Assembly: GCF_019599505.1 (NCBI RefSeq)
Contig: NZ_RKLT01000010.1
Location: 39,347-103,346 of the forward strand
Direction of reading: 5' to 3'
DNA: 64,000 nucleotides
Origin: Haloarcula nitratireducens
GTDB lineage: Archaea > Halobacteriota > Halobacteria > Halobacteriales > Haloarculaceae
The translations under genes and the position numbers were made by a program. Within the stretch, counting starts at the first letter, position 1. Each line of letters begins with the position of its first letter. Below the pieces are notes generated by a model, which had not been told where the DNA came from, ran no database searches, and saw only the letters and a list, made by a program, of their open reading frames with translations. Positions 47,496 to 56,501 of this stretch are shown here, piece by piece.

Positions 47496-48968
47496 GTTTC
47501 AGACGGACCCTCGGGAGGTTGAAGTGCGCGGGTGTCCTGCTCGCGGAGCGCCAAGTCGAAGGTTTCAGACGGACCCTCGGGAGGTTGAAGTTACATCCAC
47601 TCGTCCGGATTGGAGGGCTACCTGTGAGTTTCAGACGGACCCTCGGGAGGTTGAAGTGAGGATCTCGATGCGTGGCTCGACGAGCAACACGAGTTTCAGA
47701 CGGACCCTCGGGAGGTTGAAGTCGCCGTTCGGCGGCGAGTCGGCGGATTTCCGGCGGCTGTTTCAGACGGACCCTCGGGAGGTTGAAGTGACCCGAACAC
47801 AGTCATGGGCCGGCCGCCGACGCGGGTTTCAGACGGACCCTCGGGAGGTTGAAGTAGTCCGCGAGGACACGAAAGAGTCGTTAGCAAAGCGTTTCAGACG
47901 GACCCTCGGGAGGTTGAAGTACGAGGTACTCCACGGTGTCCTTGGTCTTGTCGCCCGTTTCAGACGGACCCTCGGGAGGTTGAAGTCGGCACCCCTCTCT
48001 GGGGACCCCCGTCCTCCAGAGTTTCAGACGGACCCTCGGGAGGTTGAAGTTCCCGTGAACGTGACCGTGTTCGTCGAGAACTTCGTTTCAGACGGACCCT
48101 CGGGAGGTTGAAGTGCTTCACTCGGACCTGACGGCCGTCTTCAAGCTCCGTTTCAGACGGACCCTCGGGAGGTTGAAGTCGTATATCTCATCTGCCAGTA
48201 TCCGAGCGTCGGGTTGTTTCAGACGGACCCTCGGGAGGTTGAAGTATCGGTCTATCGACGAAGGCGAACCCGTCGAACTCGTTTCAGACGGACCCTCGGG
48301 AGGTTGAAGTATGTTGTCGAGTCGGTCGCATCGTCGTCGTAGATTAGTTTCAGACGGACCCTCGGGAGGTTGAAGTTCGCGTTGCTCGCTTGCTTCTGGT
48401 GTTTTTAGACTCGTTTCAGACGGACCCTCGGGAGGTTGAAGTATGGAGGTTCTCACTCATATCTATCGCCAGTGAAAGCGTTTCAGACGGACCCTCGGGA
48501 GGTTGAAGTCAGTTGTCGACGCTCTCAGTCTCGCCGAAGACGGTGTTTCAGACGGACCCTCGGGAGGTTGAAGTGAGACGTACGAAGTCGGTGACGAGTG
48601 GGTATGGGCGGTTTCAGACGGACCCTCGGGAGGTTGAAGTGCTGGTAGTCCCGACGGTCAGATTCGAGAGGCCGTCGTTTCAGACGGACCCTCGGGAGGT
48701 TGAAGTGGTCCGACAGTATAAGCGTTGCCCAAGCAGCGGCGTTTCAGACGGACCCTCGGGAGGTTGAAGTTCGTCCGATCCGCCGGAGTCGGACTTAGCG
48801 GACTGGTTTCAGACGGACCCTCGGGAGGTTGAAGTCGGTCGAAGGGCCGCCCTGCGTTGTGTATTCAACGAGTTTCAGACGGACCCTCGGGAGGTTGAAG
48901 TGACCGTTGTAGCCATGCAGGAGTGGTTTCTCGGCCGGGTTTCAGACGGACCCTCGGGAGGTTGAAGC
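47496..48968 (+). CRISPR. CRISPR array 2, 23 repeats, type I-B
   Basis: Counted by eye: 23 repeats of 30 bp (start GTTTCAGACGGACCC, end AGGTTGAAGT) with 22 spacers of about 35-37 bp. First repeat at 47496, last at 48939 with GAAGC at its end instead of GAAGT. The repeat differs from array 1 at positions 4, 17, 21 and 30. Same orientation as array 1 and the cas genes. Confidence 0.97.
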
Positions 48969-49052
48969 AGCCGAAACGCGCTGACAGCGACACAATCTAA
49001 TCCCACGAAAAACAGCTCGATCACATATCGACGGTACCACCAACCTCCCATG

Positions 49053-50057
49053 TCACTCGCTCGCGAGAAATGCCACTTCGTCATGGGCGTAGCTGTAGAT
49101 CGACAGCGCCGCCTCGTGACAGTGGGCCTCGAGATTGGCCGGTGCTACCTCGTCTCCACGCGGCCCTTCGTAGACGATACTCACGTCGTCACCAGCCACG
49201 TCGACTACCACAGCAGGATTCGGGTCGTCGTGAGACGATTTGATGACGTAATCCCCGACGACGAATGGATGCTCCGCAAACTGCAGATTCTCGTGCTTGT
49301 AGGTGTAGAGACTGATATTCTGATCATCACAGTACGAGGACAACAGCGCTGGTGAGATATCACGCCAATCGCCTGGCCCTTCGTCGAGGGAACTCGGGAA
49401 CGCAACCCGAACGCCCTCGCCATCGAGTTCCTGTCCATACAGCTCGACTTTCGTCTCGGGTGGCAGCACTTCAACAACGACGCCAACAGAAGCATCATTC
49501 TCACGCTTCTCGACACGATCTCCTGGCTGGAACGGATTGGTTGGTGTCTGGTTCATGTTCGCCGTGTTCGGCCCGAGATCTTGGAGATCGTTCATGGGTC
49601 GAGTCGCGAGATGTTCCAACTTCGCCGGTGAGTTGCCCGAAAACTGTGCTTCGGTCTCGACTTTCGATTGGAGCGTCTCAACATGCTCCCATCCGAGCAT
49701 AATCAGGCTATCCTCGTTGTCTCGATGCCACACCATGACCACAATGTCGTCTTCCGAATCGTTCTCGACGAGCGTTTCGGGCAGGAACGCCGACACGTCC
49801 CGCGAGGTCTTCACGTCTATCTCGTATCCAAACACCTCGAAATCGTGTCCCGAGAAGCTTTCCGGGTTACACCGTCGAATCGCATCCTCGTTTTCCCACT
49901 CCCACATCTCTGCTGGGAGGTATTCACGGCAGAACTGTTCGAACGCGATTTCTCCGAGATTCCCGATGCGCTTTGCATCGATATCATCTGCACCCTGCTT
50001 CACCGCCTGGTAATTCGCCCGCTCTCTATCGATTTCATCGGGCGTAAACTGGTACAC
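49053..50057 (-). CDS. PD-(D/E)XK nuclease-like protein with duplicated C-terminal domain
   Basis: A 334-residue protein, convergent with array 2. Residues about 30-90 look like a restriction-type nuclease core: Glu36 in IGNLGEIAFEQFC, Asp72 in SGHDFEVFGY, and Asp81/Lys83 in EIDVKTS. Two similar domains follow: FQPGDRVEKRENDASVGVVV...ISPALLSSYC...ISLYTYKHENLQF and FVVGDYVIKSSHDDPNPAVV...LEAHCHEAALSIYSYAHDEVAF, each starting like a small SH3/KOW barrel. Possibly a defence or DNA-repair nuclease, or a solitary restriction-like enzyme; family not recognised. Confidence 0.65.
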   Translation of the reverse strand: MYQFTPDEIDRERANYQAVKQGADDIDAKRIGNLGEIAFEQFCREYLPAEMWEWENEDAIRRCNPESFSGHDFEVFGYEIDVKTSRDVSAFLPETLVENDSEDDIVVMVWHRDNEDSLIMLGWEHVETLQSKVETEAQFSGNSPAKLEHLATRPMNDLQDLGPNTANMNQTPTNPFQPGDRVEKRENDASVGVVVEVLPPETKVELYGQELDGEGVRVAFPSSLDEGPGDWRDISPALLSSYCDDQNISLYTYKHENLQFAEHPFVVGDYVIKSSHDDPNPAVVVDVAGDDVSIVYEGPRGDEVAPANLEAHCHEAALSIYSYAHDEVAFLASE

Positions 50058-50074
50058 AACTGGTAAAAATTACT

Positions 50075-50088
50075 CTTCATATATGAAG
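50075..50088 (-). promoter_or_regulatory. TATA box inside a perfect 14-bp palindrome
   Basis: CTTCATATATGAAG lies 18 bp upstream of the nuclease-like gene, within AT-rich DNA. The TATA element and a dimeric operator would coincide, as expected for tight repression. Confidence 0.45.
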
Positions 50089-50117
50089 TTTTCTATTAAT
50101 AAAAAATCTCATTTATT

Positions 50118-50323
50118 CTAGTCCCATCGTACCGACCACCGAAATGCCCTAGCTGCCGGCGGATACACAGCCCGCCTGCGCGTATATCGGTGGGATCGAT
50201 ACCACCACCTAGCCAGAACGACACTCTCTAATAGGAACCATCGCCCCTCGGCATACGGCACGACGAACGACTCAACGTCATCGGGTATCGCACCGACCTC
50301 GATGACTGAGACGTCAGCACAAT
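50118..50323 (-). pseudogene. Coding remnant without start
   Basis: The frame reads VSVIEVGAIPDDVESFVVPY, AEGRWFLLESVVLARWWYRS and ends shortly after at TAG 50118-50120. It looks like real halophilic protein but has no start codon in frame before merging into the preceding gene. Probably the tail of a broken gene. Confidence 0.45.
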
Positions 50324-50848
50324 TCAGGTCGTGCGGAGGTGATCTGTACGGGGCTCGTAGACCTCGCCCTGCTGCTTCAGCGTCTCGATCTCATGCTCAG
50401 CCTTGTCCTGGCCAATGCCAACCAGGTGTGCCCGTTTGACAACCGCAGCAATCGGTGCGCCGTCGTCGAATTGCTCCGCCAACGCTTCGATGATCCCACG
50501 AATGTCCTGGCTTCGATCTCGCTGTGTGGTCGCTGCTGTGGGGACGTCAGTTCCAATCACGACTTCCTGTGACCGGCTGCAATCGACCTCGAGTTCCCCA
50601 CTAGCAATGGATTCGACCGCTTCGGTTACTGCTCGTCGTAGATACGAACAACGAAGCCGCTCCCTTGGGCCGTCATAGACGGCGTCAACAGCGACGACAT
50701 AGCTGTCGGGAAAGCTGCTGCGCGACGTGCTCTTGCAGCTGTCCTTCTGCCTTTGCAGCGAGCTCGCCTGCCCGTTGCTCGTGCTCGTTACTCGTCTGTA
50801 TATGGTCGGCAGCACTCTCAACCAATGCTTGTGGACTCGCTTCAGACA
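50324..50848 (-). pseudogene. Frameshifted gene with MCM-like C-terminal winged helix
   Basis: The first frame starts MSEASPQALVESAADHIQTS and ends after EHVAQQLSRQ. The second frame, from about 50717, continues SFPDSYVVAVDAVYDGPRER to the stop, with TEAVESIASGELEVDCSRSQ and a final IRGIIEALAEQFDDGAPIAA, VVKRAHLVGIGQDKAEHEIE. The last part resembles the C-terminal winged helix of archaeal MCM helicases. A single frame change near 50717 separates the halves. No helicase core is present, so it was a small plasmid protein. Confidence 0.65.
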
Positions 50849-51077
50849 TAGCACTGGGTAAAAGGGATAGACTGTAGTCTTTAGCAACGGTGGGTAGAAC
50901 GCACGCTTCGGCCACCAAGAGGTTCCGACCGCCGACGAATACACAGACCGTCGCAGCGCCCGCCTGTGTGCTTGTCGGTGCGGGAGAACGATGCCACGAG
51001 GAGAGACAGCTATGCACAGCACAACCGACACGCCGCCCGTCGCCACAAGCACCCATCACCGATCCCAGGGAGGCACG

Positions 51078-51257
51078 ATGAACACCGACCAGCATACCGT
51101 CCTCGCGATTGTCACCAGCATCGTCGCGAAAGGTTGTTTCGCCGGCATTGCTCTCGCGAAGCTCGTCGAACCCGGGTCAGAGGTGTCACTCGGCGGTTAT
51201 CTCGCGCTGGCATTTAGCTGCTCGACTGTCTCGGCGGTCGCACAGATGTCACGGTGA
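51078..51257 (+). CDS. Small membrane protein, plasmid type
   Basis: A 59-residue protein from MNTDQHTVLAIVTSIVAKGC with two hydrophobic helices (to LAFSCSTVSAVAQM). GGGAGG, a good Shine-Dalgarno, lies just before ATG 51078; an in-frame ATG at 51012 would add 22 disordered residues. Function unknown. Confidence 0.55.
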   Translation: MNTDQHTVLAIVTSIVAKGCFAGIALAKLVEPGSEVSLGGYLALAFSCSTVSAVAQMSR

Positions 51258-51523
51258 ACTTCTTCGTACTGTCGATCAGCACAGGAAGGTGAGCTGATAC
51301 AGGGCTAACCAACAAACCGGCCTCATTTGTTCGAGCGTTGGTTATCTAATTCGTCAGATTCCCTCGAACCGCCGTTTGTTACCCAGCACAGTATCTGAAA
51401 CAGCCACTCAGTAGGAATGCGTACTGAGTACAGGCTACTGGTAGTCACTCGGTTACTCAAAAAACAAATCTGCGTGAAAACCTTCGGGGTTAATCCGAAT
51501 TCAGAACCTAAGTATAGCATCTC

Positions 51524-51718
51524 ATGACCGAGAATAGCATACCGAGGGATACACCCCGTAACGAACCACCTTCTGCCGACGAAGATGTGGCGAAACTCCG
51601 CCTTCAATTGAAGCACCTCTCACTCGAAGAACTAGAAGCAAAAGAACTCGTGAGGTGGGATAGAGACGAACACGTTGTGAGGAAAGGGGCAAAATTCGGC
51701 GAGAAGAATACCAACTAA
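51524..51718 (+). CDS. Small protein resembling a winged-helix C-terminus
   Basis: A 64-residue protein: a disordered N-terminus, then VAKLRLQLKHLSLEELEAKE and LVRWDRDEHVVRKGAKF, like the recognition helix and wing of haloarchaeal HTH proteins. It could be a complete small regulator or the tail of a truncated one. Preceded by an AT-rich stretch without a clear TATA. Confidence 0.55.
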   Translation: MTENSIPRDTPRNEPPSADEDVAKLRLQLKHLSLEELEAKELVRWDRDEHVVRKGAKFGEKNTN

Positions 51719-51869
51719 AAGTTTCTGCCAAAAACGGCGAAGATCGTTATTTCATTCCCCTGAATTGACCGCCTCGTGTCACAATACATCATCTGCTGAG
51801 GATTTCAACAAAGCACTTTGTTTCAAGTTTCCGGCGTGAGTCTTCGACCACTTCCAGCGACGGTGGCTA

Positions 51870-52061
51870 CTATTCTTCGCGGTCGTCTTCAAGGTCATCA
51901 GCTAGGGCGAGGAGTTGATGGCCAACTGACCGAGCTTGGTCGGGGGACAATCCAACCTCTAAGCCCATCTCTCCGTGGCTGGCTTGCAACGAAAGTGCTA
52001 TTCGGATTTGTCCCGGCTCTGCCGGGAATACTTCTAACTTTGACCGTGCGTTGAGTCCCAT
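51870..52061 (-). CDS. Small hypothetical protein
   Basis: A 63-residue protein: MGLNARSKLEVFPAEPGQIR, then LSLQASHGEMGLEVGLSPDQ and a helical ARSVGHQLLALADDLEDD. A strand-rich half and an acidic helix suggest a folded domain. It is not recognised and is not clearly linked to neighbours. Confidence 0.6.
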   Translation of the reverse strand: MGLNARSKLEVFPAEPGQIRIALSLQASHGEMGLEVGLSPDQARSVGHQLLALADDLEDDREE

Positions 52062-52188
52062 TGTCAGGTCAGACCAGCCTCCCTCTTCTCCCCTGAGAAT
52101 TCGATCGCCATATTCTCTCCACCAAGCGAGACTACTTATTTGTAAGTATAACTATATTATCAGCATATTTTGACACTGCTGATGACGT

Positions 52189-52440
52189 TCAGTCTTTGTC
52201 AGGATGTGGCCCAAGATGCTCGTCTGCTTCTGTGGAAGTGTGTTTCCACTGCTCGTTGGTTTTGGCTGCGTGTTCCGCATTTTCTCGATACGCTTGGGCG
52301 ATGTCTCGTTTCAGTTCGTTGTCGTCTGCGTCAGCGAGCGATATGATATCGATATACTTCCGGCTAACAATCTCAGCCGCACGACGAAGTGTGATGTCGC
52401 GGCCCCGAAGTCGCATGAGTGCCGTCTGTTGGTCACCCAT
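52189..52440 (-). CDS. Small helical protein
   Basis: An 83-residue protein from MGDQQTALMRLRGRDITLRR; AAEIVSRKYIDIISLADADD and DIAQAYRENAEHAAKTNEQW suggest an all-helical, possibly DNA-binding or antitoxin-like protein. The 57-residue gene at 52525 is divergent from it with an 84-bp gap; a toxin-antitoxin-like or regulator pair is conceivable but unproven. Confidence 0.55.
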   Translation of the reverse strand: MGDQQTALMRLRGRDITLRRAAEIVSRKYIDIISLADADDNELKRDIAQAYRENAEHAAKTNEQWKHTSTEADEHLGPHPDKD

Positions 52441-52524
52441 AGTTGTTTGATAATACGACGCGAGGTGTGTTAGTCCTGATGCCGACACCGGGGACTATTA
52501 CGGTGTGTCCCGTATTACCAACCT

Positions 52525-52698
52525 ATGGAACTAACAGACCGCGAGGAGCTAATTATTGGGCAGTACCTGTCAGGAGAGATTACGCGAGAAGAAGCCGTTG
52601 AAGAGATTGGAACAGAGATGGTTGAACGAGTAGACGCTGCGAGAGATGGCATTAAAGAGGACGTGGATTGGGGACTCCGTAGGTCGGGTTCGGGATAG
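52525..52698 (+). CDS. Small acidic helical protein
   Basis: A 57-residue protein: MELTDREELIIGQYLSGEIT, then REEAVEEIGTEMVERVDAAR and DGIKEDVDWGL. The arrangement (short helix, GEITREEA, helix) recalls small antitoxin or HTH-type proteins. ATG follows CCCGTATTACCAACCT closely. Unrecognised family. Confidence 0.6.
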   Translation: MELTDREELIIGQYLSGEITREEAVEEIGTEMVERVDAARDGIKEDVDWGLRRSGSG

Positions 52699-52845
52699 AC
52701 AGAATTGGATAGATAGTTCACGAAATGAGTGGTGTCCGACTCTGTTGAAATCCTATTTTTCACATATTTTTCACGTGAAACATCTATTAGATAGGGTTGC
52801 GTATTGAGCAAAGGTTGAATATCCTTACCAGTCCAGACTTCATAC

Positions 52846-53040
52846 ATGAGTGGTAAGCCCTCATTCGACCGTAACCGTGTCATTGTTTATACTGCGATAG
52901 CGGCCATTTTAGGCTTCTTGATTGGGTATCTTGAACAAGGTACGCTTGGTGGTGGTCTTGTACTCGGGGTGGTGGCTGGAGTAGCAGTTCCCCTTGGCCT
53001 TCTCCTTGCCAACTTGGTTTCTCGTTACATCGATAGGTGA
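52846..53040 (+). CDS. Small membrane protein
   Basis: A 64-residue protein with two membrane helices (VIVYTAIAAILGFLIGYLEQ and VLGVVAGVAVPLGLLLANLV) and short charged ends. ATG is preceded by an AT-rich stretch (TTTTTCACATATTTTTCACG) that could hold the promoter. Unknown function. Confidence 0.65.
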   Translation: MSGKPSFDRNRVIVYTAIAAILGFLIGYLEQGTLGGGLVLGVVAGVAVPLGLLLANLVSRYIDR

Positions 53041-53233
53041 CTCGCCTACACTGACCACCAAAAGGGGCGACCGTCTTTCTGCAAAACTCTCCGCAGCGTC
53101 GGAGTAGTGACCCACCGTCTCGTGCAAGGCCCACTACCACCGCAACCAACTCCTTGGCCGCCTTGCGGCCCTCGAGTAAACCGTCTGCCTTGTCCAACCG
53201 ATCAGCCTGAAACGCCCCTGGCTCAAATAACAC
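53041..53233 (-). pseudogene. Frameshifted remnant
   Basis: The first frame starts MLFEPGAFQADRLDKADGLL, EGRKAAKELVAVVVGLA. The next frame then continues HETVGHYSDAAESFAERRSP and LLVVSVGE. A single-base change near 53122 separates them. The intact protein family is not recognised. Confidence 0.5.
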
Positions 53234-53276
53234 ATCGAACCAAGAAGTAAAGAGGGAGTAGCGTCACCAATCAGGA

Positions 53277-53738
53277 ATGTATCTCCAGAAACCCGCTAAA
53301 ATCGGTGCCGGGATTGGCGTATTCGGTGCGTTGTTTCTCCTCCTCACCACCACACTGCTCATTATCGTGCCGCAAGAACTGCTGTCCCCGACGGCGAGCA
53401 CCACCTACATCGACACGTGGTCGCAACCAATCATGACCGTCGGCGGCGCCATATTTACCGTCGGGATCCCCCTCGCTTGTGCTGGCATCGCATATCATTT
53501 GACGACGACAGCCCACACTCCGGGAAGTGTCGTCATGGGGTTCCTGGTCGGCGGGATTGTTTTTGCTATCGGAAACGGGATTCTCGGGGTAACGGTGACT
53601 CATCTGTTTGTGCATGGAACCGGCATCGAGCGGTCGTTGCTCGGCCATCTGCAGAACAGCCTGCCACATGGACTGCGACTGTTCGTTGGGGGACTCCTCG
53701 GTGTCGCTGGCGCGCTCATCGCTGAAGAGTATTTCTAG
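53277..53738 (+). CDS. Four-helix membrane protein
   Basis: A 153-residue membrane protein with about four hydrophobic segments (GVFGALFLLLTTTLLIIV, AIFTVGIPLACAGIAYHL, VVMGFLVGGIVFAIGNGILG and LFVGGLLGVAGALIAEEYF). No signal or motif. It stands alone. Unknown. Confidence 0.68.
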   Translation: MYLQKPAKIGAGIGVFGALFLLLTTTLLIIVPQELLSPTASTTYIDTWSQPIMTVGGAIFTVGIPLACAGIAYHLTTTAHTPGSVVMGFLVGGIVFAIGNGILGVTVTHLFVHGTGIERSLLGHLQNSLPHGLRLFVGGLLGVAGALIAEEYF

Positions 53739-53916
53739 AACACCAAACCACCAAGACTCCCAGTACCATCGCGCCCACTTACTCAGCGGCTGCCCTAGGC
53801 AGAACCGACACCGAACTGATTCCCCGCAGTAGGTGTGCGTACCGAGTACTACAGCCGCTCAAAGGGACAGACAGCTCCGCAACGGTCGGTGTACAACGAT
53901 GAGACGACCAATTGAA

Positions 53917-54063
53917 TCAGTGAAACGAGAGACTGCCACACCTACATTCACCACCATTGCCGACTGCACGAAGTTCTCCATCTGGCCACACTCGGACTTT
54001 GCATGCCGCTTTACAGTCGTCACACACACCGTCTCTTGTTGGCATTTTTTCGAGCGTACCCAT
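53917..54063 (-). CDS. Tiny zinc-ribbon protein
   Basis: A 48-residue protein from MGTLEKMPTRDGVCDDCKAA, ending GECRCGSLSFH. CxxC and CxC pairs suggest a zinc knuckle. The in-frame extension upstream lacks character. Haloarchaeal genomes hold many such proteins. Confidence 0.45.
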   Translation of the reverse strand: MGTLEKMPTRDGVCDDCKAACKVRVWPDGELRAVGNGGECRCGSLSFH

Positions 54064-54152
54064 GCTCCCAACAGAGAGGGCCTTACATCGGATAAGACTT
54101 GGTACCAGACAGCATGATAGGCAGAGTCGTTCTGAATCAAAGGAGAATTCGA

Positions 54153-54323
54153 TCACTCGGTTTCGAGTGCCGTATAGATTTCCGCGTGCCGACGTCCATC
54201 GAGTTTTCCCATCTCCAGTGCAATCTCGCGGCGTTCTTCAGCACTCTCAGCCGTCTGATACTGCTCGTATAGCTGGCGGACCTCGTCATCGACCGGGGCC
54301 GAAGAATCACTGCTGGACGCCAT
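54153..54323 (-). CDS. Small acidic helical protein
   Basis: A 56-residue protein: MASSSDSSAPVDDEVRQLYE, QYQTAESAEERREIALEMGK and LDGRRHAEIYTALE. Divergent from the 326-residue gene at 54438. Unrecognised; the clean halophilic composition supports a real gene. Confidence 0.62.
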   Translation of the reverse strand: MASSSDSSAPVDDEVRQLYEQYQTAESAEERREIALEMGKLDGRRHAEIYTALETE

Positions 54324-54437
54324 TCCTATCTCGAGCAGACTCAGTGTGGTCGTGTATCAGTTACGACGAGCACAGGTCCAGCAGAGCGGAGTGCGTGGCA
54401 TCCGGAGGCTTTTGGCCTCCGCTGTTGAAGACTCCGT

Positions 54438-55418
54438 ATGCCGTTCAGCGAACGTTGGCACACACTTCTCGATCATGCTGAGGCGTTATCGTCCGATGCG
54501 ACACTACTCACGCCCCTGTCGCGGACCCCCTTTCGCCTAACGGATGTGCAAGAACATCGGATTCTCATCACGTACCGCGATGCCGATGGAACCATTCCAC
54601 TCCAGCGCGAGCAATTTGAGACGCTGTTGCAGCGCGTGCACGACGCCCAGCCCGGCTTCGAGCTGGACCGACTGCCAGCCGACGCCGAACCATACGCGAC
54701 CGTCCTGAGTCTCCATCCCCGGTTCAAGCTGGATGACCGAGAGGGCACGCTGACAGAGACGGAGACGCCAACGAGTTCACCACTTGTTGACGCTCACGAG
54801 GTAGCCAGTGAGACGGCTGACCGGGACGAACCGGATATGCCAGTCTACGCCGACGCACTGCTCCTGATTGACGCGCTCGAACGCCACGATCCAACCGATC
54901 TCGGCGGGCTGGAAACGCCTGCACTGGTGAATCTCTATACGTTGCTTTCAGACGTCCAGCGGAACGCGAACGACCTCCGGCAAGCGGTCCGTGGCGTACT
55001 CCTTGACCGCCTCCATCATGACCAGCCAGTCAGCGGCCAATACGGATCAGTACAGCGGACGGCACGCCGAAACCGCTCGCTCAAGGATGACGAAGAGGTG
55101 CTTGCCTTGCTAGACGACGCAGGGATTGCCCGTGAGCGTGTGACAACCGTCGACGCCAAGAAGGTCGATGACGCACTGGAAGTGACCGACCTCGCCGAAT
55201 CTGATGTGTATGACATCGAGGAGAGTGAATACGTCCGGAAAGCCGAGGTGGACGAGGAGCGCAAGGAAACGCGACTGCAAGGGCTGAAAGACCAGCTTGC
55301 TGCCACGGACGAGGATACCGAAGCGCTCCAACAGGAAATCGAGGAGTTAGAAGCGCGGATTGACGACCTCACGAGCTTTGATTCTGGAACAACGTTCCAC
55401 ACGCCATCGAAGGGATAG
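54438..55418 (+). CDS. Plasmid/virus-type protein with C-terminal coiled coil
   Basis: A 326-residue acidic protein. The N-terminal domain begins MPFSERWHTLLDHAEALSSD; LTDVQEHRILITYRDADGTI is beta-rich. The middle has LVNLYTLLSDVQRNANDLRQ and QYGSVQRTARRNRSLKDDEE followed by VLALLDDAGIARERV. The end (about 265-315) is a coiled coil (ERKETRLQGLKDQLAATDED, ALQQEIEELEARIDDL). This protein type is found on haloarchaeal plasmids and viruses; function unknown, perhaps nucleic-acid processing. Confidence 0.7.
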   Translation: MPFSERWHTLLDHAEALSSDATLLTPLSRTPFRLTDVQEHRILITYRDADGTIPLQREQFETLLQRVHDAQPGFELDRLPADAEPYATVLSLHPRFKLDDREGTLTETETPTSSPLVDAHEVASETADRDEPDMPVYADALLLIDALERHDPTDLGGLETPALVNLYTLLSDVQRNANDLRQAVRGVLLDRLHHDQPVSGQYGSVQRTARRNRSLKDDEEVLALLDDAGIARERVTTVDAKKVDDALEVTDLAESDVYDIEESEYVRKAEVDEERKETRLQGLKDQLAATDEDTEALQQEIEELEARIDDLTSFDSGTTFHTPSKG

Positions 55419-55549
55419 CTGTGGTAGCGCGTAGAACCCGTCTGCACGGCAACGCAGGCTCTAGACAACGGGTGGCAAAGCGCTTGTCACAGTCGGTTGG
55501 GTTCACTACTCGCACGTCGAATTAGCTGGTAGGTAGATATGCGTATTGT

Positions 55550-55804
55550 TCAGTTGTCACCGAATGCGGTTGCTGATGTTGGTTCGTTAACGCCCTTTGA
55601 GACTACGTAGAGTAATGCCGTAAGCAGAGTGGTGTATCGGATGGCCGTTACGAGGGTTCCCTCAATCCCGTAGAGTAACTCAATGGCGAATCCTTCAATC
55701 AATAGGCTGAGTACATGAGCGAGGAGAAATCCAAGTAGCACTATGGCTCCAATACGCAAGCTCTCTGTTAGGAGCCACGTGACGTTGTAATGGCTATTTT
55801 TCAT
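55550..55804 (-). CDS. Small membrane protein
   Basis: An 84-residue protein with two or three hydrophobic helices (IGAIVLLGFLLAHVLSLLI and IRYTTLLTALLYVVSKGV). Unknown. AT-rich promoter-like DNA precedes it. Confidence 0.6.
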   Translation of the reverse strand: MKNSHYNVTWLLTESLRIGAIVLLGFLLAHVLSLLIEGFAIELLYGIEGTLVTAIRYTTLLTALLYVVSKGVNEPTSATAFGDN

Positions 55805-56004
55805 GATATAGTTTAGCGGTAGAGAGGTGAAAAGTACTTCGTCTGAATTGACCGACAGAGGGCGAATTCCGCACGTGCAATCTCCAAAGCAGTACTCAGA
55901 TAACGATCAGCCCCACGTCCCGTCAAGCGACGCCTGCAAGGACCGATCTGCCTGACTGACCGCAGACACCCAAGATTGTAGCGGTAGCCCCCGTAGAGAC
56001 ACAT

Positions 56005-56271
56005 ATGGTGGCACCGGATGCGAAGGACCGCCTTGCTGATGCGCCACCCAGCGCCAAGCTCGTCTACAAAACACTGGAATACGAGGGGGAGCTGACCCAG
56101 GGCCAACTCGTCGATGAGACACGGCTCTCAGTGCGTACTGTTCGGTATGCATTAAGGGAACTCCAGGACCGAGACGTGATTCGCGAGGAGATCTATTTCG
56201 CTGATGCCCGCAAACGCCTTTACTCACTCAAGTCAGCCGACGAACCATCTGAACCCACGGATAGAGCGTAA
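56005..56271 (+). CDS. MarR/TrmB-like HTH protein
   Basis: An 88-residue single-domain winged helix: PPSAKLVYKTLEYEGELTQG, QLVDETRLSVRTVRYALREL and wing ADARKRLYSL. It is a clear paralogue of the 63004-63261 protein, which shares PPSAKLVAKTLEYEGKLTQS. These small haloarchaeal HTH proteins are likely DNA-binding regulators. Confidence 0.85.
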   Translation: MVAPDAKDRLADAPPSAKLVYKTLEYEGELTQGQLVDETRLSVRTVRYALRELQDRDVIREEIYFADARKRLYSLKSADEPSEPTDRA

Positions 56272-56372
56272 TACGAGACGTCTCAACGGCCGGCTTGCTA
56301 TTGACCCCGTGGTTACACCAATTGGGACAGCAGAGATTCGGTGATGAGCAACACTCCGAAAACGAGTGCTGA

Positions 56373-56501
56373 TTACCACTCCTCTCGTGGTGGTAGTTCG
56401 GCACCACAGTACTGACAGAACCGCATCGGCGCACGCGGTTTCTCCCGCCCTGTATCGTACGCAAACTCACGGCCACACTCTGTACATGCTGTCTTTGGCA
56501 T
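56373..56501 (-). CDS. Tiny double-CxxC zinc protein
   Basis: A 42-residue protein: MPKTACTECGREFAYDTGRE, FCQYCGAELPPREEW. Two CxxC knuckles 24 residues apart form a zinc ribbon. Intact frame and good composition support a real gene. Confidence 0.7.
   Translation of the reverse strand: MPKTACTECGREFAYDTGREKPRAPMRFCQYCGAELPPREEW

Noticed and set aside
52744..52755. TGTTGAAATCC near 52.74 kb and GGATTTCAACAAAG near 51.80 kb, resembling the end of family A
   Set aside because: Only about 11 bases match and no other part of the element is present.
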